From Vitellaria paradoxa (Eukaryota; Streptophyta; Magnoliopsida; Ericales; Sapotaceae), in assembly GCA_019916065.1 (NCBI GenBank), contig CM034234.1:3854963-3918962 (forward strand): a DNA stretch of 64,000 nucleotides, in the 5' to 3' direction. The notes beneath the pieces were generated by a model. That model was not told the DNA's origin. It worked only from the letters and a program-made list of their open reading frames with translations, and did not search any database. The translations under genes were made by a program, and so were the position numbers. This document shows, in pieces, positions 46,514 through 57,259 of the stretch (its first letter is position 1; each line of letters starts with the position of its first letter).

Positions 46514-48380
46514 GCCAAGGGCAAGCCCAAATTGTAACTGTGGGCTGACTGGGCCATGGGAAGGTAGCACCTTGGGCAATTATTATGGGCCAAATGTAGA
46601 CCCATCAAATTATACACCCAAATTTGGCCCATTAGCCCAAATTTGGCCCATTATTAGGCTCATCAATTCACTTATTGGGCGTCTAATCGTAGGCCGATGG
46701 GCCCATTATGATGAAATTTGGTGGCGTAGTGGGCCCGATCACACAATTGGCCCAATCGTGGGCCAATTGAATCAATAACTTCCTAACTTAGGCCCATTTT
46801 CAAATATGGGCCAGTTGGTCCAGTTGAGAGCCCCAGCTGGCCCATCAGCATGAAATTTTAAGATTGTAGTGAGCCGGATCCGCGGCTCATGAGGCCCGTT
46901 AGGAAACTTCTGGGCCCAAGTGGGGGCCCAACTGTTCCATGTGAAATTTTATGACTGCAATGGGCCTGATCACAGTCGGCCTAATTGAAGGCCCATCGAA
47001 ATAATCATATACCCAAAGTCGGTCCAGTGTTAGGCCCATAAAATCAATTATGGGGACCCCATCTTGCCCATTAGGATGAAATATTAAGAGTGTAATGGGC
47101 CCCGTTAGAAAGTTATGGGCCCAATTGTAGGCCGAACTGGCCTATTATGATGAAAATTTATGACTGTAATGGGCTTGATTTCACAATCGACCTAGTTGTA
47201 GGTCATTTAAATTAATCGTTGCTCAAAATAGGCCCATTACTGGGTCCATCAAATCAATTATGGGGCCTGTTGGTCCAGTTGAGAGCCAACGGGCCCATTA
47301 GCATGAAATATTAAGATTGTAACGGGCGTGATTGGTTGCTTATTAGGCCCGTTAGAAATTTGTGGGCCCAATTGTAGGCCCAACTGAAAAAATTTTATGG
47401 CCGTGATGGCCCTGACCAGGCAATCGACCCAATTGTAGGCCCACTAAATTAACCGTAAGCCCAAAGAGGCGCATCAAATCATTTGTGGGGCCTGTTGGTC
47501 CAGTTGGAAGACCCAGCTGGCCCCTTAGCATGAAATATTTAGATTGTGATGGGCCTGATTTGCGGCTCATTAGAAAATTTCTGGGCCCAATTGTAGGCCC
47601 AACTGGATGAATATCTGTGCCTGTAATGGGCTTGTTCAGACAATCTACCCAACCGTAGGCCCATTAAATTAATCATAAGCCCAAATAGGCCATTATTAGG
47701 CCCATCAAATCATTTATGGGGCCTGTTGGTCCAGTTGAGAGCCCCAGCTGGCCCATTGGATGAAACTTTCAGATTGTAGTGGGCCTCATTTGCTGCTTAT
47801 TGGGCTCGTTAGAAAATTTTTGGCCCAATTGTACGCCCAAAATAATTGAGGCCTATTGCCATCGGGATTGTTAAGGGCCTCAGTTGATGCAATATCCTTG
47901 TTAGCCCATTACTAGTCCCATCAACTCTTACGGGGACTGCTCGTTCAACATAGGCCAGGTGGCCCATTAGGATGAAATCTTAAGAATTTAACGGGCCTGA
48001 TCTTCATTAGGCCCATCAAAATGCTATGGGCCCAATAATTGGCCCAAAATAGTAGGGACCTAATTTTCCACCATCTGGATTATCGTGGACCTCAGTCGAT
48101 CAAAATTGTCCCATATATAGTGTTTCGAGGTATCCTTGTTAGCCCGTTACTAGGCCCATGAAATCAATAATGGGACCCGTTGGTCCAATTGTAGGCCTAC
48201 CTGGTCCATTAACATGAAATTCGAACATTGCAGTGGGCCCAATCTGAGGCTCATTATTAGGCCTGTCAGAAAATTAGGATTACTACGGGCCCAAATAAGC
48301 ACCTGAACATAACTCATTTATTATGTGGGTTAATTATAGTCCAACAGCAGGTCTAACTAGAGGCCCAGATGAACGATTGA
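46514..48380. repeat. Diverged ~227-bp tandem array rich in GGCCCA
   Basis: About 7-8 units. The marker GTTGGTCCAGTTGAGAG or its variants lies near 46814, 47053, 47269, 47494, 47725, 47938 and 48179 (spacings about 213-241). Each unit also has GGGCCCAATTGTAGGCCC, CATTAGCATGAAATATTAAG and CATCAAATCA. Units are strongly diverged, so the array is old. No ORF follows its period. It is flanked by ordinary AT-rich DNA. Confidence 0.85.
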
Positions 48381-48457
48381 GTCATTTGCCTGGTTTCGGC
48401 TTCGAAAATTTTAAACTAGTTGCAGCTGGGTCTGGAATACTAATGGATCTAACCATC

Positions 48458-48532
48458 AGGATTAGTAATGCTTTTATACATCATCTGTTAGATCCGGATT
48501 AGTGATGCTTTTATACATCATCTATCCTTATG
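48458..48532. repeat. ~37-bp duplication
   Basis: GGATTAGT(A/G)ATGCTTTTATACATCATCT twice in tandem just after the GGCCCA array. Confidence 0.75.
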
Positions 48533-50104
48533 CGAGCCAGCATAGATTCGAGTCACAATTAGCTGGCAAAACCGAACTAGAAAAATATTGGACCTAACAT
48601 ATATATAAAGGGGGTTGTAAATATATATGATCCCAGGTTTAAAAAAAAAAAAAAAACTGGCTGATTCGAATTAAGGCACGGAAAACTCCAAGCTATTGCG
48701 CCTATGTCCACTTCGTTGGAGTTTTCTTGCAGCTAGAACCGTAGCTTAGTCTCCAATGCAATGCACCAATTAACAAAAGAATTTGTTTCACAATGACTAA
48801 ACCAGGTGCTCTTTTGTCATCGTCATTTGGCTTTTCTGAGCTGTCCATGCAATCCAAGCATGCATATCTGACAATAGTGTGATCACAATGCAGTAGCATA
48901 ATCCAGAGAGGGTAGTTTTCTAAACCCAGATCGTCACGTCTTCCCTCATTTTGTTGAGCAAAAAACATATATATCAATGACAATAGCATGTAACCTATGT
49001 AAAAACATATATCCATTTAACCTATGGAAACATGGAAAGATGTATGGTGTTTTCTTAACCTAGATGGTCACCTGCTCTCTTATTGTTGGGCAATAAATAT
49101 ACACACACATATTGTCACTTATCCAGCTCATCGAGCAGGCCCCTAACTTGAGAGAAGAGGAGAAATATAAAAATAATAAGTGGTTCACCCAACAATGCAT
49201 ATATATATAAATGCCGATGCACTGCGTGATCCTTGCCAAGCCCCACATTTTCCATGGATGGAACTACAAATGTCATGGAGAGAGGAATACTTGAAGGTCA
49301 ACAGAGAAAATAACTAATAGACAGAATCATAATCATAACCAAGTGCTCCTGGAGAGGAATTTGGAGGACATGCACTCCAGCATCAGCCACTGCTAAACTT
49401 CTCATCTAGGGTTTACTTGAGTAGGCATGCAGCTTTATTGCACAGTGACTTGTCAAATTGTGTATCATAACAGACTGCTGGGCACACAAGCAACCATGCA
49501 GCAATCAGATAGATGAGCAGCTTGGCAGCACCGCATTCTGTAAATAAAGTTACACAAGGGAAGAACAGAAAAGGAACAAAGATAGAACAATAGGGTCTTT
49601 ATTGCACAATTACCTGATTTATTATATTCTTTATGTTTCCAAACCTTCTTATGGCCTTACCATTGCCCTATCCTCACAATCTGTGCCATAGTGGTGTTGC
49701 ATAGACATTTTGAAACAGAAGTCATATAAATATATATTCAAGTCCAACGCCAACACCTTTCAAACACTTCTTGAACATGTACCGATTTAGAAATGAAAAT
49801 TCCTCCTTCTAGACATGTAAGACGATATATATCTAATACTTTGATTACACTTCCAGGAAAATTCCAACATAACTTGTAAAACTTCTCTACAAAATCAATA
49901 TATCGTATGCACAACCAAAATAAAAAACAAAATACACACGGGAAAAAGAGAACTTTCACATAACCATATAAATGTATTAATATGTTGCCACATTCATGTC
50001 CCACTTTAGGATTTGTTATAAATGCATGACCATATCATTTCAGATGATATTTGTAACTTGTGTTCCATGGGCTCTTTTCATTTTTAGATAGGTAAATTTA
50101 TTGA
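48533..50104. other. No gene recognised
   Basis: Contains short open frames on the minus strand (for example 48702-49016) without any domain I know. Confidence 0.35.
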
Positions 50105-50107
50105 TTA

Positions 50108-51083
50108 AGGGCCTATTTGGTTTTATGTTTATCTATTTATATTTTCTATTTTTTGTTTTCTATTGCTGTCTTTTTTTTAAAATGAAACTGAAACAGCATT
50201 TATAAATGCAATTTTGCTTACAATTACTAACCTTTTTATTTTAATTAAATATTTAATTTTATTATTTTTTTAAAATTAATTGAATTTAATAAAATATATT
50301 TCATATTAATTTAATTTAATTAATTATATTTAATTAATCTAATCTAATTAATTAGATTGAATTATTTATTAAAAATAATTTAATTCAATAAATATAAAAT
50401 ATATTAAATTATAACTTGATTATGTTATTTATTAAACAATTGAATAAAATATATATCATAATAATTTAAATAATTTAATTATGATATTCATTAAAATTTA
50501 TTTAATAAAGTATACTTATTATTTATTAAATTATTTTATTATTTATTAAAAATTATTTAATAAAATATATTTCGTATTAATTAAATTAACTAATTAAATA
50601 ATTAAAATATATTATTTATTAAAAACTAATAAAATATATTACAAATTAATTTAGATAATTAAATTAGTTTAATTTAGTTATATTATTTATTAAAAATTAT
50701 TTATTAAAATATATTTAATATTAATTAAATTAATTGAATTAACTAATTAAATTATATTATTTATTAAAAACTAATAAAATATATTGCAAATAAATTTAGA
50801 TAATTAAATTAATTACATTATTTATTAAAAATAATTTAGTTTAATAAAATATTTAAATAAAATAGTTCATTTTAATATGATGCAATAAAAATGGATAAAG
50901 TGTTAAAATTGACAAAATGTTTACAATAAAAAAATGGTAAAAACACTTTTTATTTATTTTTATCTGTTTTTCTTTTTTTTTTTTAAATAGAAAAGTTTTA
51001 ACAAACATATCTCTGTTGCAAGTTTTCCAAAATCTGTTAACATAAATAGAAAAACAGTAAATATAAATATTACCAAATTAGGC
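50108..51083. mobile_element. AT-rich PIF/Harbinger-like non-autonomous element
   Basis: Starts AGGGCCTATTTGGT and ends ACCAAATTAGGC, whose complement is GCCTAATTTGGT. It is flanked by TTA on both sides (50105-50107 and 51084-51086). This terminus and a 3-bp TTA duplication fit the Tourist/Harbinger superfamily. The interior is ~900 bp of AT-rich repeats with no ORF. A related body lies at 27289-28680. Confidence 0.65.
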
Positions 51084-51099
51084 TTAGCGTAATAGAGTT

Positions 51100-51168
51100 T
51101 GGATGACTTGAATCCATGACCATTTGGTCTGGGCAAGAGTGCCTTTTCCCATTGGGCTAGCTCCTCCC
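51100..51168 (-). repeat. tRNA-derived SINE head (or tRNA relic)
   Basis: Minus strand begins GGGAGGAGC and has an A box TAGCCCAATGGG (51159-51148) and a B-box-like GGATTCAAGTC (51115-51105). The starts are 44 nt apart, the spacing of a tRNA gene. The B box deviates from GGTTCGAATCC and no cloverleaf closes well, so a SINE head or decayed tRNA is more likely than a working tRNA. Confidence 0.5.
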
Positions 51169-51174
51169 GTCACC

Positions 51175-53025
51175 TTGTGTCCCATAGGCTTCATGATAGC
51201 AAAAAATTCATCAATCTAAAAGCTTACAGTCTTTAACAACCAAAGCCACTAAACATCATATTCACCTCAATAAGATTAGTAGTTGACATAAGACACTCCT
51301 CAAAAGTTTGAAGATTGGTTTACCAAGACTGAATGAATCCTTATATTCATCATGATGTAATTCTAGTTTTTCAGAGAAAATTAGCAATCAAGTTAAATGC
51401 TTTTTTTCCTGATAAATAGCAAAGCAGCATGGAAACCAACAAGTGACATGTGACATGATATGATTTGGACATGAGACACATCAATTTCCAAAAAATGCAG
51501 GACACAACACGGGAGGGACACTAGAAAACAAATTTTTATATATATTTTATTCAAATATAATAAAAGATGAAGGAAGACAATAATTAGAATTAAAAAGTAA
51601 AGATGTGTACTCCATACCTTATTTGTTCATATCCTTCGCGTGACAATTACCTTATTTTAAAATTAAAAAAAAAATAAGTAAATCAACACATCATTTAAAA
51701 AATATAGTTCTAATATAAAATAAATCATAACATGAAAAGGTAAAGACAATTTATCAACCATTCCTAATTTAATTCCAAGAAAAAAATAAAAATAAAAAGC
51801 TAAACCTTTCGTAGATTCTTAAGGGGAAAAAAAAGAAAAATTCGCAATAAAACATTTTGTACTATTATTGAAAGTTGTTAGAGGCAAATTAAGAAATAGA
51901 GATGTGGCAAAGTGCCCAAACGTGTCCTAAGCCCCCCCCCCCCCACACCACCCCCCCCCCCCCCCCACAAAAAAAAAAAGGATACAAAAATAAGGACACT
52001 CTTAACAAGCATCCTTGTATCCAGTGTGTGTCGAACACAGCAGTCCTCGGACAAACCATTTCATGCAGCCCTTCTTAGTGAATGGAACTTCTAATTTTTA
52101 CACTCAACCAACTACATATTGGCACATTTACATAAATCCTTTTGTCAACCAAAAGAAAGACTCCATCCTTGCACCCCTCTCAAGTAACTAGAAACTTAGA
52201 CCCAAAAGATTTAGCGAAAATGAGTCAAATCCAATATGAAATGGTACTTCATTGGCTATTAGATGCAGGAATCCAATTGGTCGAGTATACCATGAAAAAC
52301 AACCAATAGGAGCTAGCTCAGAACTTAAGTAGGAATTGCATGGTGATGCTCGAAAGCATTGATTAAGTCTCTTCCTTGTTTGTATCTAACTCCAGAAAAA
52401 CTCTATGCTTTTTGGTCTTGTTAAGTGATATACTTTGTGGCCTTGCATAACAACCATTCCAGCTCAATATCAGGCACAAAAACGATGCAAGATCTCCCAA
52501 GTCTCAAATAGTTTATAATTCTTAAAGATCTTGTAATTCCATGCAACAAGAATGACAAGATACACAAGTGTGATCTATAATCTGAAAAGATGTTAGCTTT
52601 TCAGAATGTTCCTATTAGTCACAGCATCTCTAAAATCTTTCAAGTGACACTTCCATCATTGGATCCAGGTTATGGCAAACTTGCATAACAAGTAGATCTT
52701 TTTATTGGATAACTATGTCCTCGAGACCCTATCTACAAATGAGACCGACCATCCTATTAGGGAAGCATTTTCATAATTTCTAGCCTTAGGGAATAATAAT
52801 AATAATAGTAGTAGCAGTAGTAGTAAGCTATCTTGGAGCATTATGGTGAATCCTGCAACCCCTCTTAGCCAATAATATCATGAAGCTTGATGCAAACAAA
52901 TTTGAAGACCTACTCTTGATAATGAATAGCCAATCAATTCTTCAAATAATAGATGTTCCCCAGTTCCAACTAACCAAAAAATTGAAATTAAGGAAGGAAG
53001 ATAATGAGAGATGAAAAACAAGATG
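51175..53025. other. No gene recognised
   Basis: AT-rich, with C11 and C16 runs near 51932-51966. No coding region seen. Confidence 0.4.
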
Positions 53026-53039
53026 GTGATCAATAATGT

Positions 53040-53190
53040 GGGATACTAAAAGTTAATGGGTGCAACTTTCAAATGGGCTATGGTAGAATTTTATGAAAAC
53101 TTGTATGTAGAGCCTACGGTAAGTAGATCATTGCTAGACAGTATGGAGTTCAAACAAATACTAGAGGATAGGTTTTGGTTAGTATCCTGT
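53040..53190 (+). pseudogene. Possible LINE ORF2 fragment
   Basis: Reads VEFYENLYVEPTVSRSLLDS then MEFKQILEDRFW, similar to the FYxNLYxE...L stretch just before the RT core of plant L1-type ORF2. It is short, with a stop upstream (at about 53046). The Gypsy-type LTR at 53231 starts 40 bp later and may have interrupted it. Confidence 0.45.
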
Positions 53191-53230
53191 CTTGTAGAAG
53201 GAAGTTGTGGAGTCCATGACGAGTCCTAGT

Positions 53231-53272
53231 TGTGAAGACCCAAAAAAAAAATAAAAAAATAAAATAATTATG

Positions 53273-53305
<33 letters not shown>

Positions 53306-55310
53306 AACACGTATAAGAAGACATTTAAAAAAAAAAAAGGGGTGAGACCTGGATGTGGCTGCGTGAGACACCTGTCTCACAGGCATCCCACATGAAGGCA
53401 ATGACCATGTTTAGTAATTGAGGGAAATAAGCCACGTGAGGGTTATTTGCCTTCTTCCATATCACCAGAAACAGTAAGGAAAGGAGGGAGTGAGAGAGAG
53501 CAAGGGAAGGAGAGGAAGAGAAGGGAAGCTCGTGGAGTTCGCAGGTAAATTCCAAGCTTTTTTTTTTTTTGGTTCAAGGCTAGGCATGATAACTGAGAAA
53601 AAAAGCTTCAGGTCCCACAGTTTTGTTTTTCTTCTTTTAAATCTTGTGAAACCAATCTTAAGGCTACAAGAGAAAGGTTTCCAAGGTTCCTGAGACGGCT
53701 GCATGTGAGACTTAATTGGTAGGTTGAAAACAAAATGGTTCAGCAACCATGGTGGATAGCTGGGCCAAGGAGTGAATGAGACCTGCAGCTTTCAGGCTGG
53801 ATTTGACCCATCTAACGGCCACGGAATTGAATAAAACTTGTGTCATTGGGTCGGGCTCTTCGAGAGCTTCATTTTAGGCACAAATTTCGCTCAAATTGGT
53901 GGAAAGATGAGGCAGAAATAAGCGAAAAACAGTAGGATCGCACAGCTGCCGCGAGGAAGAAAATGAACAGTGGCGGTGGTGTCACGCCCACGCGCGTGGA
54001 GTGGCGCGTGCGAGCGCGTGAGGCATGTTACGGCGGTCCGATTTCTTCCAGATGAAAGCTTGAGTTATTTGGAGAATTTTAAAATTAGTTTCGTGAATTT
54101 TCGATTTACGTGCTATTTTCAATGAATTTTCCCGTGAAAATGATTGAAAAATAAGAAAAAAATAGTAAATGACCTCAGAAAACTCTGAAAATTTCACAGA
54201 AATTTTCTTTAGATTTGAAAACCCAAATATGGGGAAAGTGGACTGAAAATGACCTTTTTCGAAAATTTTTATAAGTTTGAGTTTTCGATATTTTAAGGAA
54301 AAAAAATATATAAGGAATATTAAATGTAAGTTATAATTAATACAAATTATTTTATTTAACCGATATACATATATAAGGGATGAACATGTATCTAGATTGG
54401 GCAGATTTGTTTGGTAGAGGGAAAAATATCACTTTAGATCCCTAAGCTCAATACTATAATGAAGAAATAATTGCATATTGATATAAAAATATATGTTGAA
54501 AAGACATAATTTGCTCACACAGAATCTAGCAGGGACCGAGAGAATAGCCAGCAAGAGAAACATTTGAGTCCTCCAGGTAGAAAATTTATTCATATAGTTG
54601 CAAGTAGTATTTTACGTAAAGGTAAGAATACGATAGATGATTGCACGGGATGACCGGGGTGGCGTAACTTGAGAAGTAGTGAATTGCGTGGGGACGAGCT
54701 CTACCTTTATGGACGATGCGTAAGCCTTAATAACAAATAATTGTTTTCCCTGTGAACCTTCGCCTACAGGCTTGGGAAAAGGAGTTACAAGGGTGGCTTG
54801 GGGTGATAAGGGTGGAAAAGGGGTCGATGGAGACATATTAATGAAATCTTTACACTATCTATGAGTCCTTATTAAGGAGTAACAAGGGTGGCAAGGCATT
54901 ATAAAGGTGGGAAGGGGGAGAAGTTTTGTGAGCATTTCACTTCTTACCTCATAAGATTTGTATTATTATTATCCATTCTATGTGATATTGATGATAATCT
55001 TTTTTGACATTGTACCCCTGCTTTTATATAAAATACTTATTTGCGCTATTCGAATGGTTTTTCTACTGAGCCTAGTAGCTCATTCCATCCTATGAATTTT
55101 TTTTTTTTTTCCAAAAGACTCGGGTAGCAGGGACGGAAGTTGATGAAGGTTAACAGTTGATCAAATTGTCGACAAGGTTGTAGGTGGGCAAGTACATTGC
55201 ACTCTTAGAGCTTAAATTGTGTATAGCTAGTCGAATAGTCAGCTTCTGGTAGAATTTTTAAATATATGAAATTATACTCTAGTACTCTTGTTGGAACTTG
55301 GGGCATGACA
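53231..55310. mobile_element. Second Gypsy-type solo LTR, about 2.08 kb
   Basis: Starts TGTGAAGACCC and ends GGGGCATGACA, the TG...CA form common in plant Gypsy LTRs. Flanks are CTAGT (53226-53230) and CTATT (55311-55315), a 5-bp duplication with one mismatch. The interior has (TA)n near 53274-53302 and the stretch ACTGAGCCTAGTAGCTCATT typical of such LTRs. No coding region was found, so a solo LTR is the simplest reading. Confidence 0.65.
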
Positions 55311-55324
55311 CTATTGGTGGAAAG

Positions 55325-55929
55325 GGATTGAGGGAGCCTGAAGTTGCTTTTAAACTTCAGGGACCTAAAATTAAATCTCAGCCGCTCAATTAATATGAGC
55401 TTGATCTGACCTTTCAATTTCAGAATTCATTTTTCACCTTTAAAGTGGGGTAAAATAGTCAATTGAAAAAATATTAAATGATGAATTAAACGGAAGAAGG
55501 AAAAAATTTTAAATGATGAAAAAGAAGAGAAAAAAAAAGAAAAAACTAAATACCTTAAATTACTCTCACCCTCCTAGGGGTTTATATTTATTTTTATTTT
55601 TATTTATCTTTATCTTTAATATAAATTTAATTATTTTTAAAAAATAAAAATAATTAAAATTTTACCATATCTTTATTTATATTTAATTATTATCTTTATT
55701 TATGTTTAGTTTTTCTTTTTTTTTTCTTTTCTCTTTCATCATTTAAAATTTTCACTTTCTTCCATTCAATTCATCATTTAATGTTTTTTAATTGATTGTT
55801 TTACCCCACTTTAAAGGTGAAAAATAAATTTTGAAATTGAAGGGTCAGATCAAGCTCATATTAATTGAACGGTCGAGATTTAACTTTAGGTCCATGAAGT
55901 TTAAAAGCAACTTCAGGCCCCCTCAATCC
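55325..55929. mobile_element. Mutator-type MITE with ~230-bp inverted repeats
   Basis: 605 bp, almost all of it two inverted arms that pair over about 230 bp (starting GGATTGAGGG on the left and, inverted, GGATTGAGGG on the right). The centre is AT-rich (TTTATTTTTATTTTTATTTA). Both sides carry a perfect 9-bp duplication, GGTGGAAAG (55316-55324 and 55930-55938). Long arms and a 9-bp duplication are the Mutator signature. No ORF. It inserted right beside the target duplication of the preceding LTR. Confidence 0.9.
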
Positions 55930-56102
55930 GGTGGAAAGTCGCCTAATGGGTTTAATTTGGCCCTTTTTTGGAACTATTTTTTGTGATCAGACATGAATTT
56001 ATGGCTATTATTTATTGTTTCTTTGAGATGGGTGAGTTCGAGAAAAGTTCAAAAGCCTCATTGATAGCTCTTAATTCAAGGAAAGATTTTGAGCGCATGC
56101 AC

Positions 56103-56105
<3 letters not shown>

Positions 56106-56147
<42 letters not shown>
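56106..56147. repeat. (TG)21 microsatellite
   Basis: Uninterrupted TG run. Confidence 0.95.
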
Positions 56148-56148
<1 letters not shown>

Positions 56149-56149
56149 T

Positions 56150-57066
56150 GTTGGGGTGTGCCTTGCCTATTCCCGCCTTGGGGGGGTGGTCAAGTGCGAG
56201 GATTTTAAAGTCATAATTTAGCATTTATATACAGATCATTGTGAAGACCGTTCTTCTGAGATTCAAGTGGGTTATAGGAGCAACAAGCTTAGAATCTCAG
56301 AATGCATCCACGGCCAAGTTGAAAAGCAATGAGTTTGGTCATCTTTGATTAAAGCACATAAACAAGTTGAAGAGCGTTGTATTTGATTTTGTATTAAATT
56401 TATTTAAATTATATTTTTTTATTTTATTGTTTCAAATATTTTTTTTGCAAATTTAATTTTAATATATTTTATATTGAATATTTTTAGGTTTGACGGGTCA
56501 AACACCCATTTAGAAAACATCCAAAAAAAACTTTGGAAGCATATCTAGTTTTGTACTTGCGCCTACTGTATAACACAGGAATAACATTATTTTGCAAAAC
56601 CATTGACAGACGGCTTTCATAAGAGACACTGGTTTAGGTTCTCATACCACAGATCAAAGTATGAGATATGGCAATGGAATGTCATTTTCTAGGCATTCAA
56701 AAATCAAACTATTCAGGTGAATTAAGAATTTAATAGCAATCAGCTGCCCTTGTTTCACGTGCATGACAATGGGAAAAACAACAAAGCACTTCATAGATAG
56801 CAACTCAAATTCCATTCACATTCTAACATCCTAGTTCAACGGGATAATCTGGTGCCCTTATTTCATAGAAATTTTTATTCAGTAGTATTCTTAAATGAAA
56901 TTTGTGCATCTCAAAGCAGAATCTCTAATTATTTACGGTCATGAACAAACTTTGAAGAATAGAAACGCAAAAATCAAGAACGGAAATGCACAACAGCGAG
57001 TTTAGGGAGTCAAAACTACAGTCTTAGCAATGCTTATATCGCCAAATTAATTGAATTATATATAAA
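56150..57066. other. No gene recognised
   Basis: Ordinary AT-rich spacer between the microsatellite and the possible exon at 57067. Confidence 0.35.
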
Positions 57067-57258
57067 TCAAACCTTAGTCCCGCGCTGCCCAACTATGATC
57101 GCCCCAGACTTGGCAACTTGATCGCCAAAATCTTGACGCCAAGCCTCTGCCCTCCCGAATCTCGACTGTTCTTCGTACTTCCTGCTTATTTCTTGTAAGC
57201 AGATTCGATCGTCAATGGCGATTTCAGCGGAAACGAGATAGACACTCTGTTCGCCACA
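57067..57258 (-). pseudogene. Possible exon or gene fragment, unknown family
   Basis: Minus-strand frame of 63 codons without its own ATG. It reads SAEIAIDDRICLQEISRKYE, then EQSRFGRAEAWRQDFGDQVA and KSGAIIVGQRGTKV, followed by a TGA. The balanced, charged composition is unlike the AT-rich chance ORFs around it, so it may be the last exon of a gene or a relic. I do not recognise the family. A CAG that could serve as acceptor precedes it, but I could not build an upstream exon. Confidence 0.3.
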
Positions 57259-57259
57259 T

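Noticed and set aside
48702..49016. 104-aa minus-strand frame with a CDHT...CLDC stretch
   Set aside because: Looked faintly like a zinc finger but the spacing fits no family I know and there is no supporting context.
51932..51966. C-rich runs as a possible i-motif/G-quadruplex site
   Set aside because: Simple homopolymer-like tract in AT-rich spacer, prone to sequencing error; nothing nearby to regulate.
56012..56224. Open frames across the TG microsatellite
   Set aside because: Simple repeat read as HTHT or CVCV; no domain or start context.
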